Both the position numbers and the translations under genes were made by a program. A stretch of 64,000 nucleotides of DNA. Source: Phycisphaeraceae bacterium. Lineage in GTDB: Bacteria > Planctomycetota > Phycisphaerae > Phycisphaerales > UBA1924. Below the pieces are notes generated by a model. It did no database searches. It saw only the letters and a program-made list of their open reading frames with translations, and was not told the DNA's origin. Of the stretch, positions 34,840-43,571 are shown piece after piece. The stretch lies in the NCBI GenBank assembly GCA_019636625.1, contig JAHBXE010000011.1:1-64000 (forward strand). Direction: 5' to 3'. Numbering within the stretch: position 1 is the first letter of the stretch; each line of letters opens with the position of its first letter.

Positions 34840-35844
34840 ATGCCTGATGCGATCGCGATCCGCGGCGTCACCAAGAAGTTCGGCCCGAAGGTCGCGGTGG
34901 ACCACCTCGACCTGACGGTGCCCGAGGGGAGCCTGTACGGCTTCATCGGGCCTAACGGGGCGGGCAAGAGCACGACGATCCGGATGGTGATGTCCATCTT
35001 CTTCCCCGATCAAGGGGAGATCTCGGTGCTGGGCAAGCGGAGCGCGGTGGAATCGAAGGACCGGATCGGGTACCTGCCGGAGGAGCGCGGGCTGTACCGG
35101 AAGATGAAGGTCGGGGCTTTCCTGCGGTACATGGCGCGGCTCAAGGGCGTGGACGGGGCCGGGCTGGACACGAAGGTGCGGGAGTGGCTGGGGCGGGTGG
35201 GGCTGGGGGATGTGTACCGGAAAAAGTGTCAGGAGCTGTCCAAGGGGATGCAGCAGAAGGTGCAGTTCCTGTCGGCGATCATGCACGAGCCGGACCTGAT
35301 CATCCTGGATGAACCGTTCAGCGGGCTGGACCCGGTGAACAGCCGGCTGCTTCGTGAGTTGATCCACGAGCAGCACGAGAAGGGGCGGACGGTGATCTTC
35401 TCGACACACGTGATGGCGCACGCGGAGACGATCTGCGACCATGTCGTGATGATCAACCGGGGGAAGAAGGTGCTGGACATGACGATCGAGGAGCTGCGGT
35501 CGCAGCACGACCCGCGGACGATCATCGTGGAGCCGATGGATCACGGGCTGGATGGGGCGGCGCTTGAGCGGCTGAGCGGGGTCCGCCGGGTTCGGCGGGA
35601 GGGGGAAGGGTTCGAGGCTGCCTTGGCCGATGGCGCGGACCCGGCGGAGGTCATGCGTCGGGTGTTCGATCTGGCGCCGTTGAGGCGGCTCGAACGCAAG
35701 CGTGTCTCGCTGGAGGATGTGTTCATCTCGATCGTTCTGGGGCAGGGGAGCGGGACGGACGACGGAGGCGAGGAAGCGCTGCGGGCTTCGCTCAAGGAAG
35801 GCGCCGCGGCTGAGGAGGCGGGCAAAGGGGGAGTGACGGCATGA
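34840..35844 (+). CDS. ABC exporter ATPase (NatA-like)
   Basis: Nucleotide-binding subunit of an ABC-2 exporter. Walker A GPNGAGKSTT is near residue 44, the signature is LSKGMQQK, Walker B LIILDEPFSGLDP, and the switch His is in STHVMAH. Residues 230-334 are an extra C-terminal region typical of DUF4162-bearing NatA-like proteins. ATG at 34840 is taken because the next residues start the ATPase fold. Its stop overlaps the permease ATG by 4 bases (ATGA), so they are coupled. Confidence 0.92.
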   Translation: MPDAIAIRGVTKKFGPKVAVDHLDLTVPEGSLYGFIGPNGAGKSTTIRMVMSIFFPDQGEISVLGKRSAVESKDRIGYLPEERGLYRKMKVGAFLRYMARLKGVDGAGLDTKVREWLGRVGLGDVYRKKCQELSKGMQQKVQFLSAIMHEPDLIILDEPFSGLDPVNSRLLRELIHEQHEKGRTVIFSTHVMAHAETICDHVVMINRGKKVLDMTIEELRSQHDPRTIIVEPMDHGLDGAALERLSGVRRVRREGEGFEAALADGADPAEVMRRVFDLAPLRRLERKRVSLEDVFISIVLGQGSGTDDGGEEALRASLKEGAAAEEAGKGGVTA

Positions 35845-37232
35845 ACAAGCTTCTGGCGGTCGCGTGGCGGGAGTTCACCTCGACGGTGATGACCAAGGGG
35901 TTCCTGATCGGCGTGGCGATCATGCCGGCGATCATGTTCGTGATGGTGCTGGTCATCCCGCTGCTGATTTCGGACAAGCCGCCGAAGACCGACGGCACCA
36001 TTGCGGTGATCGATCAGACGGGCGGGGTGGTGTCGCCGGCGATCACGGAGGAGGCCATTCGGGCGAAGCTGGAGGAGCGGGCACGTTTCGTGCGAGAGGC
36101 GGCGAAGTCGGCCCTCGACCAGCAACTGCCCGCGGGTCCGATGAAGGACATGGCCAAGAGCCAGGCGGACGCGGCGATGGCCTGGGCGGCGCAACTGCCG
36201 ACGCTGAAGATCCAGGTGCTTGATCCGAAGGCGGATCCTGAGACTGAGAAGAAACCGCTGGCGGAAGGGTCGATCGCTGATGGCGGGCGGCTGGCACTGG
36301 TCGTGGTTGACGGCAATGCGGTGACGCCTTTGGAGCCGGAGGGAGCGCTCGGCCAGTACCAGCTGTATCAACGGACGAAACTGGACGATCGCATCGTGGA
36401 TGTGGTCCGGTCGGTGGTTGGTCCCGCGATTGTGCGGGCGAGGCTGGCCGCGAACAACCTTGATCCGGCGCAGGTGCTGAAGCTGACGCGGCTGGACCCG
36501 CCGCGGGCGATGACCGTCACGTTGACGGGGGAGCGCAAGAGCAACGAAGGGGCGCAGTTCCTGGTTCCGTTTGCGTTCATCATGCTGCTGTGGATTTCCT
36601 CGTTCACCGGCGGGCAGTACCTGCTCACCACGACGATCGAGGAGAAGAGCAACCGGATCATGGAGGTGCTGCTCTCGGCGGTGTCGCCGATGCAGCTCAT
36701 GGTCGGGAAGATCCTGGGGCAGATGGGCGTCGGGCTGCTCATTCTGGCGGCGTACGCGAGCCTGGGCGTGGGCGCCATGATCTCGTTCAACCTGCTCGAC
36801 CTGCTTTCCGCCGCGAACCTGGTGTACCTGGTGATCTTCTTCCTGATCGCGTTCTTCCTGATCGCGGCGATGATGGCGGCGATCGGGAGCGCGGTGTCGG
36901 AGGTTCACGAGGCGCAGTCGCTGCTGGGGCCGGTGATGATCGTGTTCATCATCCCGATGATCCTGTCGCCGGCGATCATCCGAAACCCGAACTCGCCGAT
37001 GGCGACGGTGCTGAGCATCGTTCCACCGACGAGCCCGTTCGCGATGGTGATGCGGCTGGCGGCCACGTCCGAGCCTGTCCCGCTCTGGCAGATCGCGCTG
37101 TCGATCGGGCTGGGGCTGTTGACGGTGTGCTTCGCGGCGTGGGCGGCGGCGAAGATCTTCCGGATCGGGGTGCTCATGTACGGCAAGCCGCCGAGCGTGG
37201 GGACGTTGATCAGGTGGCTGCGGATGACGTGA
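35841..37232 (+). CDS. ABC-2 type permease (NatB-like)
   Basis: Membrane subunit partnered with the preceding ATPase. One membrane segment near residues 22-46 (GFLIGVAIMPAIMFVMVLVI), then a large extracytoplasmic loop (50-225), then five or six segments in residues 226-430 (for example LIILAAYASLGVGAMISFNL region). This is the NatB/YhaP layout. The substrate (Na+, drug or lipid) cannot be told. An octamer repeat follows the stop codon directly. Confidence 0.9.
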   Translation: MNKLLAVAWREFTSTVMTKGFLIGVAIMPAIMFVMVLVIPLLISDKPPKTDGTIAVIDQTGGVVSPAITEEAIRAKLEERARFVREAAKSALDQQLPAGPMKDMAKSQADAAMAWAAQLPTLKIQVLDPKADPETEKKPLAEGSIADGGRLALVVVDGNAVTPLEPEGALGQYQLYQRTKLDDRIVDVVRSVVGPAIVRARLAANNLDPAQVLKLTRLDPPRAMTVTLTGERKSNEGAQFLVPFAFIMLLWISSFTGGQYLLTTTIEEKSNRIMEVLLSAVSPMQLMVGKILGQMGVGLLILAAYASLGVGAMISFNLLDLLSAANLVYLVIFFLIAFFLIAAMMAAIGSAVSEVHEAQSLLGPVMIVFIIPMILSPAIIRNPNSPMATVLSIVPPTSPFAMVMRLAATSEPVPLWQIALSIGLGLLTVCFAAWAAAKIFRIGVLMYGKPPSVGTLIRWLRMT

Positions 37233-37237
37233 GGGGA

Positions 37238-37269
37238 AGTGAGGCAGTGACGGAGTGACGGAGTGACGC
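37238..37269. repeat. Octamer tandem repeat across an intergenic junction
   Basis: Four copies of AGTGACGG (the first and last vary) run from just after the permease stop into the GTG start of the next gene (37263). Same unit, rotated, as in the array at 10-86. Confidence 0.85.
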
Positions 37270-38045
37270 CGAGGAAGAGACCCGAAGCGCTCGATCGGTT
37301 TGCGTTGTACGAGTTGGCGGTGACCTCGCCGCGGGCGCTGGCTCGGTTTCTTAAGGCGGTGCATGGGGGTTCGGCGAGGGTGCTGGGGGAAGATTTTTCA
37401 GGGACGGCGGCGCTGTCGCGGGCGTGGGTGGAGATGGATCCGCATCATCGGGCCGTGGCCGTGGACCGGGACGTTTCCGTGGTGGCACGCCTCTTCGAGG
37501 CGTGCGCGGCCTCCCCCGCTGCTTCCAGGATCGACATTGTGAAGGCCGATGTGCGGCGCGTGCGGCGGGCGTGCGATGTCCTGGCGTGTACCAACTTTCC
37601 AATCTGCTACTGGCACACGCGGGGCGAATTGATCGCGTACCTGCGGCACGCGAGGTCGCGCCTGAACCCGCGGGGGGTGCTGGTGGCGGATCTGTACGGG
37701 GGCTCGGACGCATTCAGGACGGGTTCGAAGGTGGTGAAGCTTCGGCATGGTGGCCGGGTGGTTGAGTACACCTGGGAGCAGCGGCGGGCGGACCCGTTGT
37801 CGGGGCGCGTGCTCAACGCGATTCACTTCCGTGTCGGCCGGCGGGTGTTCGAGGATGCGTTCGTGTACGACTGGCGGCTGTGGTCGATCCCGGAACTCTC
37901 GGAGGCGATGCGAGAGGCGGGTTTCAATGATGTTCGCGTGTTCGACGAGCTGGGCGGGGCGGTCGATGAGCGGGGGCGGCTGGTGGTGCGGCCGGCGGCC
38001 GAGTTGAGTGACCCGTACGTGGTGTATCTCGTCGCGCGGCGGTGA
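37263..38045 (+). CDS. Class I SAM-dependent methyltransferase
   Basis: VLGEDFSGTAALSRAWVEM (residues 39-57) is the glycine-rich SAM loop; AVAVDRDVSV holds the acidic ribose-binding residue, and CTNFPICYW is the post-II motif. 260 residues. The start is GTG at 37263, which lies inside the octamer array, so copy-number change there would alter its leader. No close relative of known substrate is recognised. It ends 31 bp before a strong hairpin terminating the opposite rnpB transcript. Confidence 0.8.
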   Translation: MTPRKRPEALDRFALYELAVTSPRALARFLKAVHGGSARVLGEDFSGTAALSRAWVEMDPHHRAVAVDRDVSVVARLFEACAASPAASRIDIVKADVRRVRRACDVLACTNFPICYWHTRGELIAYLRHARSRLNPRGVLVADLYGGSDAFRTGSKVVKLRHGGRVVEYTWEQRRADPLSGRVLNAIHFRVGRRVFEDAFVYDWRLWSIPELSEAMREAGFNDVRVFDELGGAVDERGRLVVRPAAELSDPYVVYLVARR

Positions 38046-38065
38046 CTTGTTGTCAAAGGGCTGAC

Positions 38066-38107
38066 CCAAAAAGGGCCGCGGGCCCCCGGGGTTTCCGGGG
38101 GCCCGCG
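38066..38107 (-). terminator. Intrinsic terminator of rnpB
   Basis: A perfect 13-bp GC stem (38077-38089 and 38095-38107, loop GGTTT) is followed on the minus strand by CCTTTTTGG, a U-run in the rnpB transcript. It may also slow the oncoming plus-strand transcript of the methyltransferase. Confidence 0.85.
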
Positions 38108-38187
38108 TTACGGTCCGGCGCGGCGGCTAAGCCGAGTTCTGTCCAGCCGGTGGTTCCCGTTCAAACCTTGACGGGGGCTCGGGGACA

Positions 38188-38209
38188 CGCCTCGGAGAGG
38201 CGTGCCACC
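38188..38209. repeat. 22-nt palindromic element within rnpB, copy 1
   Basis: Hairpin CGCCTC-GGA-GAGGCG followed by TGCCACC. It is identical to copy 2 and to the intergenic style seen at 23050. In the RNA it would add one small helix in the 3' half. Confidence 0.9.
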
Positions 38210-38354
38210 AAAGAACGGGCCTGCCGGCGTGGGCGGCCATTTCTCTCACCGCCTTTCGGCGGCGGGCCCGGCCGAGCACCCTTGCGGATGATCGGGACGG
38301 GTCCTGCGGTCTACCCGCTCCCCTTCCGCCCGGACGAGGCGTCGAGTGTGATCC

Positions 38355-38376
38355 CGCCTCGGAGAGGCGTGCCACC
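38355..38376. repeat. 22-nt palindromic element within rnpB, copy 2
   Basis: Identical 22 bases to the copy at 38188, in the same orientation, 167 bp away. It falls between the P10/11-like GCGGTAAGAGCGCACCG block and the 3' half, where type A RNAs vary in length. Confidence 0.9.
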
Positions 38377-38813
38377 CTCGCGGGAGCTGCGTGACCTTGC
38401 ACGCGGTGGGGTTTGCCGTGCCTCCCCGGTCGCCCGGGGAGCGGTGCGCTCTTACCGCACCGTTTCACCCTTGCCTGATCCCCCTTTCGCACCGGGCGTG
38501 ACCCGGCCCGATCAGGGGCCATCGGCGGTTTGCTTTCTGTTGCACTGTCCCTCGCCCGGGACCGTCCTTTCGGCCGTTCCGGACGGGTGGGCGTTACCCA
38601 CCACCGTGTCCTTTCGTGCTCGGACTTTCCTCAAGACGCACCACCGTGGTGCGCTCGCGGCCGCCTTGCCGCGCCTTCTCGAGATAGTACGTCGGCGGAT
38701 GGGGGGTCGTTCTTTGGTGCTTTGGCCACGGCGGGGCACCCGGAAGGGTGTGGGACGGCAGGGGTCTGCCGCGAGGGAGGGGTGGCGGTTCCACTCGCTA
38801 CCATGCCCCATCC

Positions 38814-39842
38814 ATGGAGCGTCGAGCGGCCGTCTGGATGGCCCCGGACCAGGTTGAACTCGTGAAGGAAGTCGCGGCGGCGGCGGGGTTGTCCATCGCG
38901 CACGCGGGGAGTTGGGGGCGGGGGTTGTCGACGAGCGTGGCGGAGGAACTGGGCGCGGCGCCCATTCGCGACGTTCGCTCGGCGCTGGCGAGCGCGGAGG
39001 TTGACCTGTTCTGGATCGCCTCGGCGGGCGCCTTCGGGGCGGGGAACGCCGTGGAAGATGGCAACGCGGTATCGGACGCCCATGCCCGGAACGTGAAGAT
39101 CGCCTCCATCGAGCCGATCCCGGCGGCGGCGCTGGATCTGCTCGGCGGCGGGTGGTTGGAGGGGACGGTCAAGCCGGTGGATGTGGTGCGTCTTGTGCCG
39201 CGGATGAGCGAGGCGAAGTGGGTGCGGAATGCGGCGGATGTGCTGGAGTCGTTCGGGTCGATCCGGACGGCGGTGATCCAATCGTGGGGCGCACCGGCGC
39301 ACGGCTCGCTGGGGGCGCACCTGTTCTCCGCGCTGGATCTGGCTCTCTCGCTGATGGGGGAACCGGAGACGATCGACGCGGCGTGCGCGGTGCTGAGCGC
39401 GGGGAAGACGGTCCGCGCGATGCCGGGGGAGACCTTGCGCGACCTGCACGGGGACATCACGGCGAGCCTGCGCTACGCGGATGGTCGGGCAGCGGGTGTG
39501 ATGGTGAGCGACCAGGCGGGGCGCTGGGGGCGGTCGATCACACTGCTGGGTGACAAGGGGCGGCTGCGGATTCACGATGACGGGCTGGAATGGATCGGGC
39601 CGGACGGGGCCCTGGTCGATGAGTCGAAGCCGAAGCGAACGAAGAAGGGAGAGTTGAATGTCTCACCCGCCGCGGCGGCGATGGCCGAATCGCTCGCTCG
39701 GCTGCTGGAACCCGGCGTGCAGGACATGAAGCCCGGCCGGCAGGTGGAGACGCTGACACTGTGCCAGACGGCGCTGCTGAGCGCTCGGACGGGACAGGGG
39801 GAGTCGCCCTCGACGATCCGGCGGATGGTGGGCGTGGATTAG
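38814..39842 (+). CDS. Gfo/Idh/MocA-like oxidoreductase
   Basis: The overall layout (342 residues: N-terminal Rossmann-like half, C-terminal beta-sheet half with GDKGRLRIHDDGLEWIG near 244) resembles Gfo/Idh/MocA NAD(P)-dependent sugar dehydrogenases. The N-terminal nucleotide loop is poorly conserved and the usual E-K-P motif is replaced (SIEPIPAAA), so it may be non-catalytic or a diverged family. ATG at 38814, just after rnpB's 5' end. Its stop overlaps that of the convergent gene by 4 bp. Confidence 0.65.
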   Translation: MERRAAVWMAPDQVELVKEVAAAAGLSIAHAGSWGRGLSTSVAEELGAAPIRDVRSALASAEVDLFWIASAGAFGAGNAVEDGNAVSDAHARNVKIASIEPIPAAALDLLGGGWLEGTVKPVDVVRLVPRMSEAKWVRNAADVLESFGSIRTAVIQSWGAPAHGSLGAHLFSALDLALSLMGEPETIDAACAVLSAGKTVRAMPGETLRDLHGDITASLRYADGRAAGVMVSDQAGRWGRSITLLGDKGRLRIHDDGLEWIGPDGALVDESKPKRTKKGELNVSPAAAAMAESLARLLEPGVQDMKPGRQVETLTLCQTALLSARTGQGESPSTIRRMVGVD

Positions 39843-41644
39843 TCGGCGGCGACGTCGCCCGCGAACTTCCAGGATGAAACGGAATCCGAGGCGAGCGGGA
39901 GGTTCATCATCCCTGCGCGGATGAGCTCGACGGGGATCGAGCCGTAGGTGAGCAGGGTGTCGTGGAAATCGCGCTCGGACATCTTGCCTGAGTCCACGAG
40001 TTCCTTGCGCATGGCGCGGACCTGGAGGCCGCCGAGCATGTAGCCGGCCTGGTAGAGCGGCGAGTAGTCGCCTCCGATGAAGCGCCGGACCTCGCTGGTG
40101 GCGCCGAAGCGTTCGTGCCCGACGCGATCGACGAGGAAGTCCACCATCTCCGCCGGCTTCATCTGGTTCAGGTGGAACTTGAGGCTGACGATGATGCGGG
40201 CGCAGCGGTGCATGCGCCAGAAGAGCATGCCGATGCGCTCCTCGGGCGTGCGCGGGTAGTTCAAGTCCCAGAGCGTCATTTCCCAGTAGAGGCACCAACC
40301 CTCGACGAAGAAGGGGGTCGTGAACATGCGGCGGTAGGGGCGGATACGCTCGGCCATGAAGCCTTGCAGGTGGTGGCCGGGGATGAGTTCGTGGGGGGTG
40401 ACGATGCGGGTGAAGTGGCGGTTGTTGCCGCGCATCGACATGAGTTTGTCGTCGTGCTTCATCGAGTCGGTCGGGTAGGCGACCATCATGTTCTGGCCGC
40501 CGTAGGCCGCGAAGGGAAGCGTGCGCTGGCGTTGGGGAGAGATCATGGTGAGGCGCCAGGTTTCTTCGCACAGGGGCGGGATGGTGATGAGGTCGCGGTC
40601 CTTGAGGAACTGGATGGCGAAGCGGGCCTGTTCGGCGACGAGCTGGTCCTGCTCTCCCGGCGGGACGTGGTCGGCCTTGACCTTGGCGAGGGCCTGCTTC
40701 CAATCGTCGAAGCCCATGTCCTTCGCGGCCTTGGTCATCTCCGCTTCGCACCAGGCGAACTCTCGCTCACCGATCGCGATGAGCTGCTGGGGCGAGTAGG
40801 GGATCATCTCGTACGCGAGGTCCGCGGCGAGGGCCTCGGCGCCGATGGGGTCGCCGATGAGGGGGTCGTCGTCCTCCCCCTTGATCCCGGCGACGGTCTC
40901 TCGCAGGAACTTCGCGTAGTCGTCGAGCGCTTTGGCCGCCTCCTCGTGCGGCTTGCGGAGCCACCAGGAGAACTCGGGCTGGTAGCCGTCGTGGTAGCGG
41001 TACCAGTCGGCGAGCGTGGCGCGGAGGTCCCCCACCGCCGCCGCGGCACGCTGGGCGAGCACGGGTGAGACCTTGATCGCGTCGCTGGGTTCACCGGATT
41101 CCGCCTTCTCGGCGTCTTCCTTGGCCTTGCGGCCCTTTTCGATACGCGGCCGGAGCTTCTTGATCTGTTCGGGGAAGGCGGCCACCGTCGAGGCGGCCTC
41201 GCGGGGATTGGCGGGCTCCATGCGCCAGGCGGAACGCTGCAACTCCTGAATGGCGGCGCGGAAGGGGAGCAGGTCGTTCATCTCGGCAAGGCGGCGACGG
41301 TCGAGGTTGAGCCGGTTGAGGTCGAGCGTCAACTTGTTTCGCAGCAGGATGAAGTCGATTCGGCCCTGCTGATCGAGGGAATCAAACGGCTGCGCGGCGA
41401 GGCGCTGCCGCCACGATGTGTAGTGCTGTTCGAGGCGGTCGAAGCGGTGTTCGGACCAGGGAAGGTCGTAGAAGCGCGAGATGCCGGCGCGATCGACCTC
41501 GTACTCACGTATGAACTCGGCGAGATCGCCTGAGACAGAGGAGACCCGCTGATCCTGGGCGGCGGATGCCCCGGTGTTCTTCGGGCCCGTGGCGCAGGAT
41601 GCAACAACGGAGAACAGTGCGATGAGAACGGGACGTACGAGCAT
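39839..41644 (-). CDS. DUF885-family putative metallopeptidase, lipoprotein
   Basis: ATG at 41644 gives a lipoprotein signal (LVRPVLIALFSVVASC, lipid on that Cys), so it is probably attached to a membrane. About residue 417 is HELIPGHHLQ, the H-E-x-x-G-H-H motif of DUF885 proteins, followed by a second Glu region (FVEGWCLYWEM). The fold is mainly helical and 601 residues matches the family. Activity is thought to be peptidase-like but is not shown for this member. An earlier start (41767) adds unrelated sequence. Confidence 0.87.
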   Translation of the reverse strand: MLVRPVLIALFSVVASCATGPKNTGASAAQDQRVSSVSGDLAEFIREYEVDRAGISRFYDLPWSEHRFDRLEQHYTSWRQRLAAQPFDSLDQQGRIDFILLRNKLTLDLNRLNLDRRRLAEMNDLLPFRAAIQELQRSAWRMEPANPREAASTVAAFPEQIKKLRPRIEKGRKAKEDAEKAESGEPSDAIKVSPVLAQRAAAAVGDLRATLADWYRYHDGYQPEFSWWLRKPHEEAAKALDDYAKFLRETVAGIKGEDDDPLIGDPIGAEALAADLAYEMIPYSPQQLIAIGEREFAWCEAEMTKAAKDMGFDDWKQALAKVKADHVPPGEQDQLVAEQARFAIQFLKDRDLITIPPLCEETWRLTMISPQRQRTLPFAAYGGQNMMVAYPTDSMKHDDKLMSMRGNNRHFTRIVTPHELIPGHHLQGFMAERIRPYRRMFTTPFFVEGWCLYWEMTLWDLNYPRTPEERIGMLFWRMHRCARIIVSLKFHLNQMKPAEMVDFLVDRVGHERFGATSEVRRFIGGDYSPLYQAGYMLGGLQVRAMRKELVDSGKMSERDFHDTLLTYGSIPVELIRAGMMNLPLASDSVSSWKFAGDVAAD

Positions 41645-41723
41645 GGTCGGCTCCTGAGCCGAGCATGGTACTGGCCGCGGCGGCGGTGCGCGGGTCGTGT
41701 GGCGACAGAAGCGGTGTGGGCGA

Positions 41724-42575
41724 TCAGTGGCCCGGGTCGGCCCGCTTGGCCGGGGCGGCGTTCCCACCGATGGCGTCGCCCCGGTTGAACACCTCGCCGG
41801 TCAGGATGACTTCGACGCGCTGATTCTGGCGGTCGAGCAGGCGGTCGTAGGAAGCTTCGCGGGGGGTGGTTCGTTCGTTGTCGGCGGCGGTGGAAAGACG
41901 GAGTTGGCGGGGGTTCAGGCCCTGGGCGATGAGTTCGCTGGCGACGGCGAGGGATCGGGCGTGGGCGAGGTTGAAGGCACGCTGGGTGTTGGATTGTGCC
42001 TCGGATGGGCTGACATGGCCGCGGACTTCCACGATGAAGCGCTGGTCACGGAGGCGAACGCCGATGGCGCGAGCCTGCTCGCGGGCACGGTCGGAGAGGG
42101 TGGTGGAGTCGTCCTCGAAGTAGACACGACCGCCGAGGTTGGAGAACTCGGTGGGGACGATGGCCTGGGCCTCGCGGCCCTCGCCCTGGTTTTCCGGCTG
42201 GCGCGACTGTCCGGCCTGGAGCTCTCGGATTCGCTGGCGGAACGGTGCTTCCGCGGGGTTGTCGGAGTCGAGGTTGATCGGGTTCTTGAACTCCTTGCGC
42301 ATGGCGATGACGAAGTCGATCATCTCGACGCTGGGCGCGCCGCCCATCTTGGCTTCGCCGCCGATGCCGCCGGCCTTGGGCTTCTGCATGTTCATGGCGA
42401 GGAGGATGACGAAGAAGCCCATCATGAGGGCGACGAAGTCGGCGAACGAAATGAGCCACTCGGGAGCGCCCTCGTGCTCGCCCTCGGCATGGCCGCCCCC
42501 GCCGTGCGCACCGTGACCGCCGCCGCCATGGCTTTCCCCGCCGTGCTTCTCCTTGTGTTCCTCGTGTTCGGCCAT
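41724..42575 (-). CDS. motB: Flagellar motor protein MotB with His-rich N-terminus
   Basis: Stator subunit that anchors to peptidoglycan and couples ion flow to rotation. The single membrane span WLISFADFVALMMGFFVILL (residues 40-59) includes the ion-binding D46. The OmpA-like peptidoglycan-binding domain fills the C-terminal half (VEVRGHVSPSEAQ, NLAHARSLAVASEL). The first 38 residues are a Gly/His/Glu-rich cytosolic tail with eight His, unusual for MotB. The gene follows motA by 42 bp. Confidence 0.88.
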   Translation of the reverse strand: MAEHEEHKEKHGGESHGGGGHGAHGGGGHAEGEHEGAPEWLISFADFVALMMGFFVILLAMNMQKPKAGGIGGEAKMGGAPSVEMIDFVIAMRKEFKNPINLDSDNPAEAPFRQRIRELQAGQSRQPENQGEGREAQAIVPTEFSNLGGRVYFEDDSTTLSDRAREQARAIGVRLRDQRFIVEVRGHVSPSEAQSNTQRAFNLAHARSLAVASELIAQGLNPRQLRLSTAADNERTTPREASYDRLLDRQNQRVEVILTGEVFNRGDAIGGNAAPAKRADPGH

Positions 42576-42617
42576 GGCGGAAGTCCGGTGCGGAACGGGG
42601 GGACGCTGGGGCCGTGC

Positions 42618-43400
42618 TTACGCCGCGGCCCGGAGCTTGACGCGGGTCGTCGAGGGCACGAAGGCGAGCATCTTGTCCTGCGTGACGCGCGGGTTGTCGC
42701 CGGCCTGGATGGAGAGGATGCCCTGCAGCATCATCTCGCGGTTGACGATCTCTTCGCTGGACCGCATGGCGAGCTTGTCGCCGATCGGGCCGGCGATGGC
42801 GTTGGCGACGATGGCTCCGTACATGGTGGCGCACACGGCGATGGCCAGGGCGTGGCCGAGCTTGCCGATGTCGGCCGTGGCGAGCTGACCGAACATGCCG
42901 ACCTGTCCCACCAGCGTGCCCACGAGTCCGTAGCCGGGGCCGTAGAGCTTGATGAGGTCGAAGAACTTCTTGCCGGCCTTGTGCCGGTCCTGCATGGCGA
43001 CGAGTTCGAGGCGGAGCGTGGACTCGATCGCGGCGGGGTCCACACCGTCCACGGCCATCTTGAGGCCGGCGGACAGGAAGGGATCGCCGAGCTTCTCGAT
43101 CTCGGGTTCGAGGGCGAGGATGCCGTCGCGGCGGGCCTTCTCGGAGAGCTCGCCCATGACCTTCACGACCTGGACAGGCTCCATGCCCTTGTGGAAGAAG
43201 AACCGCTTCATGTAGGCGGGGACCTTCTTCATCTTGTCCATGGGCATGGCCATGAACGTCACGCTGACGCTGCCCCCTCCCACCATGAGGACACCCTCAA
43301 GGGAGAAGAACATCATGAAGTGGCCGTGCGACACCTCGAAGAAAACGATAAAGAGGCAGATGAAGCCGATCAGCACCCCGATGAGACTTGACTTGTCCAC
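42618..43400 (-). CDS. motA: Flagellar motor protein MotA
   Basis: Four membrane segments: residues 5-22 (LIGVLIGFICLFIVFFEV), 31-50, and the paired helices KLYGPGYGLVGTLVGQVGMF (150-170) and LGHALAIAVCATMYGAIVAN (181-200). The long cytosolic loop between (50-150) contacts the rotor and carries charged residues. The conserved Pro in the third helix block is kept. With motB downstream it forms the stator pair. No other flagellar genes are in the window. Confidence 0.9.
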   Translation of the reverse strand: MDKSSLIGVLIGFICLFIVFFEVSHGHFMMFFSLEGVLMVGGGSVSVTFMAMPMDKMKKVPAYMKRFFFHKGMEPVQVVKVMGELSEKARRDGILALEPEIEKLGDPFLSAGLKMAVDGVDPAAIESTLRLELVAMQDRHKAGKKFFDLIKLYGPGYGLVGTLVGQVGMFGQLATADIGKLGHALAIAVCATMYGAIVANAIAGPIGDKLAMRSSEEIVNREMMLQGILSIQAGDNPRVTQDKMLAFVPSTTRVKLRAAA

Positions 43401-43571
43401 GGCTGCATCCCCGGTGAAGAGGGCCGCACCGGCCCGATCTCGGCGCGCACTGCCGCGCCCGGCCGAACCATCGACGCCGCCACCGGGCGAGTGAAGGCAA
43501 GGGACACGGAAGAATGAAGTGCGGGGAGGGTTCCGGCCGCGCAGGGCGAAATGGCGGGTAACCTCGGTGCG

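Larger units (their letters stand above)
38117..38675 (-). ncRNA. rnpB: RNase P RNA, type A, about 559 nt
   Basis: Catalytic RNA that trims the 5' leader of tRNAs. The minus strand holds the universal RNase P blocks: GAGGAAAGTCCGAGCACG near the 5' end, ACAGAAAGCAAACCGCCGAT, GGGATCAGGCAAGGGTGAAA, GCGGTAAGAGCGCACCG and the 3' GACAGAACTCGGCTTA (38128-38143). Stem P1 is GGCGCGGC (5' end 38675) with GCCGCGCC (38117-38124), which sets the boundaries. Length is roughly 150 nt more than usual type A RNAs, partly because two identical 22-nt palindromic elements sit in its 3' half. Ends within a few bases are uncertain. Confidence 0.92.

Noticed and set aside
35541-37364. 607-codon minus-strand frame over the ABC permease
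   Set aside because: Arg/His-rich antisense translation; the plus strand encodes a clear ABC-2 permease with a coupled ATPase.
38042-38857. Open frames (271 aa and others) across 38042-38860
   Set aside because: The region is covered by rnpB, whose conserved blocks and P1 stem are clear; the frames are by-products of high GC.
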